Of a stretch of DNA of 64,000 nt, positions 1-9,842 are shown in pieces (the first letter of the stretch is position 1; each line of letters begins with the position of its first letter). The notes under the pieces were generated by a model. It did no database searches, was not told where the DNA came from, and saw nothing but the letters and a program-made list of their open reading frames with translations. The DNA lies in assembly GCA_963971535.1 (NCBI GenBank), contig OZ020599.1, positions 93,768,397-93,832,396 on the forward strand, read 5' to 3'. The position numbers and the translations under genes are program-made. The DNA is from Notolepis coatsorum. Lineage: Eukaryota; Chordata; Actinopteri; Aulopiformes; Paralepididae.

Positions 1-425
1 TTTTTCCCTGTAAGCTAATACATAAGTAGGCATACATTTTTGCAGTTGAGCAAAAATTAGCAGTTGAGTATAGGCTATAAGTGCTATATGTCTTCCATCG
101 AGGACCACCTTGGAAATAAGTGTTTTAATGAATGCTTTTAGGTGATATCCTCAGGAATACAAATTGGTCAAGATAATTCATTTTTATGATGTGTTTTAAA
201 TGTCCAAATACAAATATAATCAAATCAAAAAAGCTGTTTTTGCAGTTGAGCTACAGTTTTCATGCATCTTTATCAATGGAACCCTTATCCTAATGATTTT
301 TAAAATAATATTATGATGATATGATATGGACCTAGTAGTTGGGTCATCTGTGGCAATTCGTTTCTCAATGGATTTGTCATCTAGGACGGTTAATAAACAA
401 ATTTAGCCAGGGTGTATTTAAAAAA
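1..425. other. No gene seen, AT-rich flank
   Basis: I see no gene, splice-flanked exon or clear repeat family here. A short motif, tttttgcagttgag, occurs at about 37 and again at about 236, which hints at an old repeat but is too little to classify. Confidence 0.5.
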
Positions 426-429
426 AAGC

Positions 430-905
430 CAGCCCCCTCTCAGTCATGTACCAGCCAGCTCCCTCTCAGTCATGTACCAGCCCCCTCTCAGTCATGTACC
501 AGCCAGCCCCCTCTCAGTCATGTACCAGCCCCCTCTCAGTCCTGTATACCAGCCCCCTCTCAGTCATGTACCAGCCCCCTCTCAGTCATGTACCAGCCCC
601 CTGTATACCAGTGCTTAGTAAGAGATGTGATTGGGCCAGCCCAGTGTCAGTCAGTACCAATACATGGTACCAGCCCCCTCTCAGTCATGTACCAGCCAGC
701 CCCCTCTCAGTCATGTACCAGCCTCCTCTCAGTCATGTATACCAGCCCCCTCTCAGTCCTGTATACCAGCCCCCTCTCAGTCATGTACTGTACCAGCCCC
801 CTCTCAGTCATGTACCAGCCCCCTCTCAGTTCTGTATAACAGCCCCCTCTCAGTCATGTACCAGCCCCCTCTCAGTCATGTACCACAGCCCCATCTCAGT
901 CATTG
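430..905. repeat. 22-bp minisatellite
   Basis: A tandem array of a 22-bp unit reading roughly cagccccctctcagtcatgt plus ac. Some copies carry an extra 4-bp cagc, which shifts the phase. About 18 copies are present, interrupted by non-repeat sequence near 605-660. All reading frames across it encode short Ser/Pro/Gln/Tyr repeats only because the unit has no stop codon in some frames. I do not regard these as proteins. Confidence 0.9.
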
Positions 906-1313
906 ACCAAATGTAAAAAAAAAAATTAAATTTATTTAAAATTTTCTAATTCTTTTTATTTATTTTTTATCAAATCATAACGGCCCAATGATGCGTCGGC
1001 CCACCGGGAAAATGCCCGGTATGCCAGATGGCCAGTCCAGGCCTGTCAACCATTGTCCTGGTTATCTGCTTCCACTGCACATCGACTTAGACGCTTTTGC
1101 TGGAATTCTGTTGCTAGGCAACAGTGCAGACCAATTGTATTTCCTGTCAACTATTGCATTTGCAAACATTGCAACAGGAAATAAAATTGGGTCCTTTCAT
1201 GTGGTTCACTTTGAAACCGTCTATAAATTTAACTATTTTCAGTGGCCTCCATGTTTACCTCTGTATGACAGTGTGCCATCTGTGTTATTGTTCTTTTGTG
1301 CATGCTGGTCAGT

Positions 1314-1460
1314 TCAGGAGCATGACCAGTTCACACTGGAATCTGATATTGGCCACCTTAAAAAAATTAAAAATTAAATCCGAACAGCCAAAGAAAGAAA
1401 TCGGATCTGGGCAATAAATCCAAATTGAGCACTAAGGCTTGCAGTGTGAATGTAGCCACG
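1314..1460 (+). repeat. Dispersed repeat, copy A
   Basis: This block matches 5619-5727 in the same orientation. Shared parts are the phrase around gaccagttcacactggaat and the tail gcactaaggcttgcagtgtg. The family is not identified. Phrases of this kind are common at the ends of short non-autonomous DNA transposons in fish. The neighbouring stretches 906-1313 and 1461-2200 show no gene that I can support. Confidence 0.6.
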
Positions 1461-2204
1461 TCGAAGGGTCAAATATGAATCTACTGTACCTCAAAATGCA
1501 GGAAAGTAAACCTTGATTTTTATGGCTGCAATGTACTCCTGCAGAATATGACCATTACCCATTAATTTGACGGAAGTCCTGTGTGAATATACAGCAATGC
1601 CTTTGAGCTGGATGTCCCTGTTTGTTAGGCTAAGCTCCCGAATTTAATAATCTAAAATCTAGTTACCCTTGCAACAAATTTTTAACACCTATCCTTTATG
1701 TCAGTAGAATCTTACACCTTAGCTATAGGCCAATCATTGATAATAACTTTAATAAATTATTAAATTATAAATGGTTATTTTATTTATTATGAATAATAAT
1801 AATGAAAAATAAACGATGATTCTGTTGTCCATGATTACATAGTTCAACAAGTAGCTGAGACTGAATACATTTAATTTAAATCTTCTTTTACCGGTTAGCA
1901 TCAATAATTGATCTGTTCTAGACTGTCCATTGGTATTGTCTGCCAATGCACTTTCAGGTACTGGGAAAGATTTATCAATATTTATTTACCTAAGCAATCA
2001 CTGTTTACATTGATGTTCTTTTTTGGATGCAGACTAAGCATCAGTTGTCTTTCAGCCCCTGAAGCTTTTGATTTGTTGACTGAAAATGTTGTGATTATAA
2101 CATAGCTATTAGAAATGATTAAATATAACTTGAATGTGTTTCAGATAGTATTTAAGGATAAAGATAATTAAACGAACACTTTTTAATAGATATTCATAGC
2201 ACTT

Positions 2205-2237
<33 letters not shown>
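2205..2237. repeat. (AAT)n microsatellite
   Basis: A run of about eleven aat units directly before the interspersed repeat at 2241. It may be that repeat's simple-sequence tail. Confidence 0.85.
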
Positions 2238-2240
2238 TAT

Positions 2241-2680
2241 TCAATCAACAAATCGCAAGGCGCTATAAGAACAAAAACTAGTAAGAGAGTAAAAAGAACA
2301 TAAAATAAGATGGGCTAAAACTAGTAAAAGAGTAAAATAACATAAAATGTGTGGAGCTAAAACTAGATAAAAATCAACAAAAGGCTCTTTTAAAAATATG
2401 TGTTTTGAGGCCCGTTTTAAAAGCATCCACGGTCTGTGGTGCTCTCTGATGATCAGGGAGAGCATTCCACAGACTGGGAGCGGATGAGCAGAAAGCCCGA
2501 TCTCCCATGGTGCAGAGTTTGGTCCTCGGCTGCTGGAGGAGGTTTGCTGGAGCGGAGGTGTCGTGGGAAGGGTTGAGGGGTGATCAGTTCTCAGGTAGAG
2601 GGGGGCGTTTCCGTGGAGGCACTGGTGAGTGAGCAGGGAGACTTTATACTCAATCCTGAGTGAGACAGGGAGTCATTGTA
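2241..2680. repeat. Interspersed repeat, class uncertain
   Basis: The sequence contains a phrase often seen dispersed in fish genomes (gggagagcattccacagac, then a GC-rich block ending near 2680). It starts beside an AAT tract, which suits a retroposon tail in reverse orientation. I recognise the style but cannot name the family from sequence alone. Confidence 0.45.
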
Positions 2681-2825
2681 TTTGGTTTGAACACTTGTAA
2701 CAGCATCAACCTTTCCATGATTTGTTATTTTTCACTATAATTGGTTTTCACACATGTCCACCAGGAAACCACATTTCTAAATAATGTTTCATCATCCAGA
2801 ACAGATTTTCCAGGTTACTGGATAG

Positions 2826-3396
2826 GATAATCAATAGCCCCTTTCGTGACTGTGATGCACGCCAACAGGGTTGGACGAGTGAATACACAGTCCCTTATTC
2901 CTTCATAGGAAAATCCCATAATTAACTCTGAAGAACTGGTCCTCCGTGAAATGCTCGTTGTACAAGTATCGCAGAGAAATTTCAAAGGTACTCACAGTTG
3001 CACAAGGGTTTTGGACAGAGAAACACAGTGGTTTGAAAGCTCGACGTTGCTAATAAACATTTTTAATAATTTTTATAAACTGGTCAACACTGCTCAAAAC
3101 GGCTTTAGCTGCCTGATGCGCCTGCGCTGTGATCACAGCACATGCGCATCAGGCACCCAATGCCGGAAATAAAGCTGTGTTGACCAGTGTTGACCAGTTT
3201 ATAAAAATTATTTAAAATGTTTATTAGCAACGCCGAGCTTTCAAACCATTGCGTTTCTCTGTCCGAAACCCTTGTGCAACTGTGAGTACCTTTGAAATTT
3301 CTCTGCGATACTTGTACAACGAGCGTTTCGCGGAGGACCAGTTCTTGTATTCACTCGGTGCATCACAGTCACGAAAGGGGCTAGAATGATAATCAA
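2826..3396. mobile_element. Mutator-like foldback element with 9-bp duplication
   Basis: Two long inverted arms, about 250 bp each and imperfect, fold around a centre near 3132. The outer ends read tagcccctttcgtgac and its reverse complement (2835 and 3383). The 9-bp sequence gataatcaa lies directly left of the element (2826-2834) and again at 3388-3396, four bases beyond the right end. Very long inverted arms with a 9-bp target duplication fit Mutator-like non-autonomous elements. The left arm carries about 45 bp with no counterpart on the right. There is no transposase. Confidence 0.7.
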
Positions 3397-3477
3397 GGGA
3401 AAATTCACCAAATTTTATCTGCAGACTCAGTCTTCCCCCCTCAGGATTGTATTTACATGTCAGAAAGGTGGGAATAA

Positions 3478-3983
3478 CTCTGCCAGTAGCTTTATTTTTT
3501 TTATCCACTTTTTCTCCCCATTTTCTATTTTTCTCCCATCCCAATTTCGTGTATCCAATTCTTCCCTCCCCTGTCTTGAACGTTGCTAGACTATGCCTCC
3601 CACAGGTCGGTTGTAGTGAGGACAGAAGCCTTGCATCACGTGTCCCCTCCGGTACACGAGGAGGCAGCCTGTCGCATCTTTTTAACCGCAGCAGCTCGAA
3701 CTCTGTGGCGAGGAGTAACGTGTGGGAGGCTCACGCTGCCCCCGTCACTTCCTGCTTCCGTCGCACCGGCGTCACCAAACCGACCTGTAGGAGTTGCTGT
3801 CCACAACGTCAAATCCCCACCCACCGGCTTTCCCACCCTCTTAACACTTGCCAATTGTGTTAGTATGAACGACCGGCCAGCCGGTAGCAACGCCGAGAGC
3901 TGGGCTCGAACCCAGCGTCTCCTGCGTTAGAGGCGAGCACCTTGCCCACTGCGCCAATCAGCCGCCCTCTGCCAGTAGCTTTA
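3478..3983 (-). mobile_element. tRNA-derived SINE (family 1, copy A)
   Basis: The element occupies 3495-3966 and lies between two perfect 17-bp direct repeats, ctctgccagtagcttta (3478-3494 and 3967-3983). On the minus strand it starts with a tRNA-like head: an A-box-like tggcgcagtgggcaaggtg and a B-box-like gggttcgagcc. It ends in an A-rich tail, seen here as the T run after 3494. The second copy is at 51891-52370. The perfect duplication shows a clean target-primed insertion. Confidence 0.85.
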
Positions 3984-4185
3984 GATATTAATTTACCTAG
4001 AATAACTTGGGGACCCATTTCAGTGTCGCAGTGAGTCACTTTCGGGTCCCGAACCAGCCTTGGCAAAACACTGCTCAGTGAAAGAGACTCAAGAGTATGA
4101 ATAATTAAAACATAAGGAGAAAAAACAGACTCTTCAGCATAGAGTAATGGACACCCTGGAATCAACAGGCCGACTCACTTTAGGC

Positions 4186-4640
4186 ATGGTGGTGTAGTGG
4201 TTAACACTGTCGCCTCACAGCCTGAAGGTCCTGGGTTCGATTCCCACTTGGGGACCAGGTTGCCGCGTCGCCAGGTAGCCAGGTGGGGTATCTCCCGGGC
4301 CTTTCTGTGTGCAGTTTGTATGTTCTCCCCCCGTGCGTGCAAGGGTTTCCCCTCCCGAGAAGATAAACCCAATGGAAAAACATGCAGAACAGATCGCTAA
4401 CTCTGTTGTGTCCCTGGCGAAGACGGACAGGAACACTTGGATTCGTCCCCAGGCGCGGCCCACGCCACAGCCCATGTCTGCTCCCGGCTGCCCTTGGGGG
4501 GAAGGACGACAGGATGGGTCAAGTGCAGAGAGACATTTCATTGGTGACTCAGTGCATGTGTGTGTGTGTGTTCCTGTGGGTCGCACATCTCGCATGTGTG
4601 TGTTAATCTGCATGACGATTAAAGACTCCTTCTTTAGCAC
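4186..4640 (+). mobile_element. tRNA-derived SINE (family 2, V-SINE/DANA-like)
   Basis: The head has a tRNA-like promoter: an A-box region tggtgtagtggttaacactg and a B box ggttcgattcc, about 30 bp apart. This is followed by the body phrase tgcagtttgtatgttctcc, which is typical of fish tRNA SINEs of the V-SINE/DANA type. The end is placed by similarity to the general layout and is approximate. No target duplication was found. Open frames across it are not proteins. Confidence 0.7.
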
Positions 4641-4740
4641 AGGGGGATTATTGTCTGATGATTCTGGTGGGACTTTGATTATGCAGTTGATACTGAGGAA
4701 GCACAAGCTTCTTGACAAATGAGATGGTTAAATTAGGCCT

Positions 4741-5110
4741 GACACCCGGGATAATAACTCTTAGCGACAGCGATACACTGTGCGACAGGCATGACGCTTG
4801 CTCATCAAAGGATATTGAAATGATGTTACTATACTGTAGTCTCTGCCTGTCTTTCAGACTAGCTATGGGTCTTGTGTACATAAAAAAGTGATAGAGCATA
4901 GAGTCATTGAGCATCCGGATGGCCTGGGGATAGAAGCTCCTTTTGAGTCTCTCTGTACTGGCCATGAGATTCCTGTAGCGCCTGCCTGACCGCAGCAGTG
5001 CAATGAGACAGTTTGGGTGGATAGTCTTGTGTCTAGCTATGGGTCTTGTGTACATAATGGAACACAGGGGAGTTCTATTAGTTTGAGATGAAGGTATCTC
5101 TAATGGCAAG
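4741..5110. repeat. Interspersed repeat, probably LINE-derived
   Basis: The phrase ggcctggggatagaagctcc and the text after it occur widely in fish genomes as a retrotransposon fragment. The phrase ctagctatgggtcttgtgtacat appears twice (about 4859 and 5035), which suggests a small internal duplication. No intact frame. Confidence 0.4.
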
Positions 5111-5144
5111 GCGATGTGTTATCATATTCCCATCTCAATATTGT

Positions 5145-5520
5145 AGTTGTAGTTCTTTGTGGTTTCCTGTAGTTCTTTGTCAGTCTGTCTCCCCTCCCAA
5201 GTGTCTCCAGTTGTAATCATTCCGGTGTTTCTTGTTTGTCATTTGTTTCTGTATTTGAATTCCTTGTTTCCCAGTCTCTGTGTGGGTCGTTGCTACCCTG
5301 TCCGTGTTCCATGTGCTCATAAAGTAAGTGTTTCCTTGTTTAGTGTTTTTCGTGTTTCCCCTCTCTTACAGCGTTGGCTAAGAGGTTTTTGTTTTTGTGT
5401 TTTTCCCATACTCTTGTTTTTGTGTTTGAGTTCATTATAAATAAAGATCCATTAACTCGCTGCCTGCCTGGTCTTGTCTGCTACTGGGTCCTATTGCATC
5501 ATCACACCAAAACCCCACAA
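5145..5520 (+). repeat. Unclassified LTR-like repeat, forward copy
   Basis: About 370 bp that recurs in reverse orientation at 8072-8475 at high identity. It holds an AATAAA signal (about 5440) followed by a short GC-rich end, gtcctattgcatcatcacac. This suits the R-U5 end of a solo LTR or the 3' end of a retroposon. I could not settle the outer boundaries or find target duplications. Confidence 0.55.
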
Positions 5521-5618
5521 TTTGCACATGCGGGTCAGTCCAAGGTTCAAGTTTTATTAATGAATTAATTGTCACAATATAATACACGTACTTTATGGTG
5601 AAATGCTAGGTTCTGTAT

Positions 5619-5727
5619 TCAGGAGTGTGACCAGTTCACACTGGAATATGATATTAGCCACATGTAAAAAAACACAAAAATCTGAATTGGGCACTAAGGC
5701 TTGCAGTGTGAACGTAGCCACATTGTA
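5619..5727 (+). repeat. Dispersed repeat, copy B
   Basis: Second copy of the repeat at 1314-1460, shorter because it lacks part of the centre. Confidence 0.6.
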
Positions 5728-5919
5728 ACTTGATCCATGGAGAATGTTTTCCAGGTACTCTAAGCCTCATGCACGCAGGTTTCATTCTCTCTATCTGACT
5801 TTTCTTTGACTTTTTACCTTTCTCTCACAATACATCTGCATGGACTACAATGTATGATATATATGCCAGTTATGCTATACTGCATTGTTGTGTATACTGT
5901 TTCTTTTTACTCATAGTAT

Positions 5920-6160
5920 ATATTCAGATTCAAATTTATTGCCTATATTTATTGTAACATAATATATAACCAACAGGGCATACAGACACTCATCTGCACC
6001 TTGTTTGTCTCATATTCTTATATTCAGATCTTAATTTTATTGCCTATATCTGTCTTTCTACTATTATACCTGCCCCCCCCCCCCCCCCCCCCCCCCCTCT
6101 CATGCTGCTAGGATGCCCGAATTTCCCCAAGGGGATCAATATAGGAATATCTTATCTTAA
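5920..6160 (+). repeat. Non-LTR retrotransposon 3' tail with poly-C
   Basis: The end aatttccccaaggggatcaa is the usual 3' terminus of fish non-LTR elements, followed by a short simple tail. Inside lies a run of 25 C at 6073-6097. There is no coding sequence. Confidence 0.5.
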
Positions 6161-6419
6161 ATGGAACCCTGAACTATACTGAATGCAAACTGGTTGAAAT
6201 TGCATTTAGTTTGACCTTTGATGTTGCAGTATTCGAATATAACCTCACTCCATTGACGATAACCTCTCGTTTGACCTCACAAGGAAATGCGTATACTGTT
6301 ACTGTAGGTAGCCTGTGTAGAACCTTTCCCTATAGAGACCATCAGCAACAATGGATTCTCTATTCTAACTGGTCAAACTTCACAAAGTAAATTTTTAGAG
6401 GTGCCTTTTTTGTATAGCG

Positions 6420-6695
6420 TTAAAGGAAGACGCCAACATTATGGGTAAATGCGCTCACCATCTTCTCCAGAGTCGGACAAGAATATAGATACCAATTTCC
6501 TCTGTGTTCCGTAGAAAATGAATGAATGGAAGTGGATACGGATCAGCTAGCCTGCGTGTAGCTGTTGGCCAAAAACATCTCTCCCGGAATTTTAAGCTTG
6601 GCGAGCTGATCTGGATCCGCCTCCATCTATCTTCTTGTCCGACTTGGGAGAAGACGGTAAGCTCATTTACTCATAATGTTGGCGTCTTCCTTCAA
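6420..6695. mobile_element. TTAA-type MITE (Kolobok/piggyBac-like)
   Basis: The inverted ends (about 67 bp, imperfect) start aggaagacgccaacattatg at 6424 and end with the reverse complement at 6691. TTAA lies on the left (6420-6423) and TCAA on the right (6692-6695), so the target duplication is one substitution from perfect. TTAA targets are used by Kolobok and piggyBac elements. The 268-bp length leaves no room for a transposase. A related end occurs at 59474. Confidence 0.75.
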
Positions 6696-6699
6696 GTAC

Positions 6700-8071
6700 T
6701 TTGTAAACCGATTTATCACATTGTTGATACCAAAGCTGCGTGGGCGGAGAGGGGTGGATTAAAAAAAACACACTTAACATGTAATAAAATGTGCCATTGG
6801 TGGCTCGGAGAGAGAATAAACGTAACTTGCACTGTTTATACAGAGATGTGTCTTCCTCAGCAGCCAGTTACCTGCAGTGTCTTGTGGAAAAACAGCTAGA
6901 GGCACATCTAGAGGATTGTGTGGCCACACAACGATACATTTTCATTGAAGCACAGTACTCCACCAAAAAGAAATTAAACTTCTGCATTGCTTCCAATGTG
7001 ATATGTGGCTTTGTGACATGACTGTGTATATGCTGGCAGATGTGCTCCGCAGCATAGAGTGCAGAGGGCTATAAATCTGCCATTTCACAAGTTCCACTTT
7101 GGAACCACCACCTAGGCACGCAGGCACCACACTTCACTTACTGTCAAACAAAATCAACCAAGAGGGATGGAAGCAGGGTCAGGATAGGGTGTGCAGACCA
7201 TATTGTGATTTTCTCTTTGCATGGTTTTATGATGATGTCATCACTGTCCCTTCAATTGAGGGGTCACTTACTGTGATCAGCAGCAGCTATATACATGACT
7301 TCACATGTACAAAGTGTATACAGATACAGTATGTACAGAATACATGTTTACCACTACATTTGAACTCATATCTCGCCAACCGTTGAGCGCCAGAAACCCG
7401 AGATTTCTCTGGGTTTTGATCCTTTGTTATTTTCCTTTGATCCCCGTTCTATACGGTCAGCCGGAGCCCTCTAGGTGTCTCTGATTCATCTGCCTACGTT
7501 GGAATTGCAATGCCGATTGAATCTCACCAGGTGGCAGTATCACCTACCCCCCCCCCCCCCCCCCCCCCCCGCCTTGATGATTTTGTGAAGGCACATTATG
7601 TACATGGTATATACCTTTTGATTTGGGAGTATTTGGGGCTTCAGGCGATCAACCAGAACGATTTGGGCTTATTGCATAAAATGCGTCATTTATCGCGATC
7701 TATGGAAAAAGACTGGATTATTTTGGAAATGGGGCGATGTTTAGCGTGTAACAAACTACAGTGTGTAGAAATTAACTGATTAGTCAGTAATGGACTATGA
7801 ACAATGCCTGTAAAATGAGCCATACTATTGTCTCCATAGCTATAATACAGAACACACAATGGGTCTGCAAACATCGCTAAAATGGTCAATAACGCTGGTG
7901 CCATTTAGTAAAGATGGCGAAAGCTGGTGGCAGTCAAAGAATTAAACTTAAAGTCATTCAGTGGATCCTTTTCACAAGCGATTGTTTTATTTTAGGTGCA
8001 TATTGACGTATTTCACCTTTTAATTTTTTTTTCACTGCTGATTGCCCTCTTCTATAGCTAACCTCTTTGTG
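6700..8071. other. No gene recognised
   Basis: Short open frames only, none with known motifs or splice support. A run of 24 C lies at 7547-7570. The phrase ccgttgagcgccag at about 7380 resembles cgctgagcgccag at about 32925, so a shared unknown repeat may be present at both places. Confidence 0.5.
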
Positions 8072-8475
8072 TGGGGTTTTGGTGTGGTGACGCAATAGGA
8101 CCCAGGAGCAGACAAGACCAGGCAGGCAGCGAGTTAATGGATCTTTATTTATAATGAACTCAAAAATAAGAGTATAGAAAAAAACACAAAAACCAAAAAC
8201 TCTCAGCGAACGCTGTAAGAGGGGAAAAACTACATTACAAGTTAAAGACGAAAAACACTAAACAAGGAAACACTTACTTTACGAGAACACGGACAGGTTA
8301 ACAACGATAATGGACCCACACAGAGACTGGGAAACAAGGAACTCAAATACAGAAACAAATGCCAAACGAGAAACACCTGGGATGATTACAACTGGAGACA
8401 CCTGGGAGGGGAGACAGACTGATAAAGAACTACAGGAAACAACAAAGAACTACAACTACGGATGGCAATACACAC
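8072..8475 (-). repeat. Unclassified LTR-like repeat, reverse copy
   Basis: Reverse-complement counterpart of 5145-5520. The pair, separated by about 2.5 kb, could form a long hairpin in a transcript that spans both. See the forward copy for structure. Confidence 0.55.
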
Positions 8476-8504
8476 AACAATGGGACAGAACAAGCAGACT
8501 AAAC

Positions 8505-8800
8505 TGGCCCCGGTAAATGTCAAAATCCCCACCCACCCAACCCCCTCCAATGTACAGTTTCTTCCCCTTCGGATGTACAGTATATCTTTTTATGATCTCT
8601 TTTTCTTACACAGTACCGTATATTTGTATGTCTTGTATGTCATAAATGTCTTGATGAATTGAAAATGGAGGACCCTGATGTAAACAAGATGAAAGTATTT
8701 TTCTGGTCTTATCAGTTGTTAGTATTGAGCTGTACTGTATTGTACCCATTCTGCAATCTGTTAATCAAGTTTTCAATCAATCAATCAAACTATACAGACA
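8505..8800 (+). repeat. LINE 3' tail, family L-A, copy 1
   Basis: A conserved 3' region with the phrase atgtacagtttcttcccctt, then ggaccctgatgtaaacaaga, ending in (atca)n. Further copies lie at 37555-37860 (+, attached to a decayed reverse transcriptase frame), 19796-19946 (-) and 42845-43115 (-). Confidence 0.7.
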
Positions 8801-8817
8801 AGCTAATAACAGACAGT

Positions 8818-8991
8818 AACGAAAGGTTTTCCTATAACCTAGTTATATGAATACTGGCTGAGCGTCTCGCTCTGCCATATTGAGATAACTCTTATCTCCT
8901 AGCACTTAATGTGCTCACGAAACAAACAAATGCACTCACATGCACGTGACCAGGCCACGCCCCTGCGTCTCCCTATATGACGCCGGAAATG
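8818..8991 (-). repeat. DIRS-1 outer terminus and inverted terminal repeat
   Basis: This is the 3' end of DIRS-1 in coding sense. The stretch gagataactcttatctcc and its GC-rich edge (cgccggaaatggtcac) pair with the other end at about 21440-21512. The Ty3 element splits this repeat; its other half resumes at 15116. Confidence 0.75.
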
Positions 8992-8996
8992 GTCAC
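8992..8996. repeat. Target duplication of the Ty3 insertion
   Basis: gtcac occurs here and at 15116-15120, directly flanking the two LTRs. A 5-bp duplication is normal for Ty3 integrases and shows that the two LTRs belong to one insertion event. Confidence 0.9.
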
Positions 8997-9804
8997 TGTC
9001 ATGGGGCTATCCCATGCCCTGTAAGTAGGGATGCACATGGGCCTTAAGTGGTTTGACCTGTTCCCACATGTGGTCATGCGGCCAAACATTTAGTTTAGGC
9101 CTTCGGCCTAGTTTGTTTTGTTATGTTGTTTTGTAATACAGACACATTGGTTTAAAGCATAACATGTTATGTAGAATTAAAGTACATGCATTTGTTGATA
9201 AATACCGTTTGTCTGTGCTCCCACTTGGTTCCTTGTAGGATCTCTGGCTGCCCAACCAGAACTGGGAGAGGCCAGGGCCTTTTCTGGAGGGGAGATTCGG
9301 AAGGAACCAAGTGTGGTAGAGTACAGGGGGGGGGATTTTCATAACGAGAGGGGAATAGGTTTATGAAGCGCCCCAAACACTGTTTAGTGTTTGGTGATGA
9401 TAGAACATGATGGAGTAATGTATCCATGTTGTCCAGAGTTATTGGATGTGTAAATTGATGTCTGTATTGATTAATTGATTGTTTGTTTTTGGTTTGTCCC
9501 TGTAGGAGGAGCTTCCAGCATAAAGCCAGGGATGGAGGCTCCTCTCGGGGAGAAGTAGTGACAGGCTTGGAAGCGAGACACAGCCGTACTAAGACCTAGG
9601 TCCCTTAGCCAAGGGCCTAGTTGTTTATATTTGTTAAAAGAAAGTTTAATCATTTTGTATTATTTTTGTATTTATGTTAAAATATGTTTTTTCCCGTTTT
9701 TTCCCACTGGGGAGCAAAAGAACAAATAGAATAAAAAACCAACCACTGGGTGATGGCAACCTGACTCGGACTGCATTTTTCCTTCGCTTGGCCGCCTCCT
9801 CACA
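8997..9804 (+). repeat. 5' LTR of the Gmr1-like element
   Basis: Begins tgtcatggggc and ends cctcaca, the usual TG...CA edges. It differs from the 3' LTR at about three sites (near 9042, 9070 and 9376). An AATAAA lies near 9729, about 75 bp before the LTR end, and could be the polyadenylation signal. A G9 run lies at about 9326. Confidence 0.9.
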
Positions 9805-9806
9805 AT

Positions 9807-9819
9807 TGGTGTCAGAAGT
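9807..9819 (+). promoter_or_regulatory. Primer-binding site, likely tRNA-Leu
   Basis: tggtgtcagaagt starts two bases after the 5' LTR. It begins with TGG, the complement of a tRNA CCA end, and fits the acceptor stem of leucine tRNAs. The tRNA identity comes from memory of tRNA sequences and should be treated as likely, not proven. Confidence 0.65.
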
Positions 9820-9842
9820 AAAGAGGACTACAAGCTTCAGGG

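Noticed and set aside
430..905. Long Ser/Pro/Gln-rich open frames in all forward frames
   Set aside because: They are the translation of a stop-free 22-bp minisatellite. No start context, splice sites or non-repeat protein sequence.
3495..3966. tRNA gene on the minus strand
   Set aside because: A and B boxes are present but there is no cloverleaf end, and an A-rich tail and 17-bp target duplications mark a SINE.
9121..9653. Minus-strand frames repeated in both LTRs (also 14432-14964)
   Set aside because: Identical because the LTRs are identical; antisense to the element, without any known domain.
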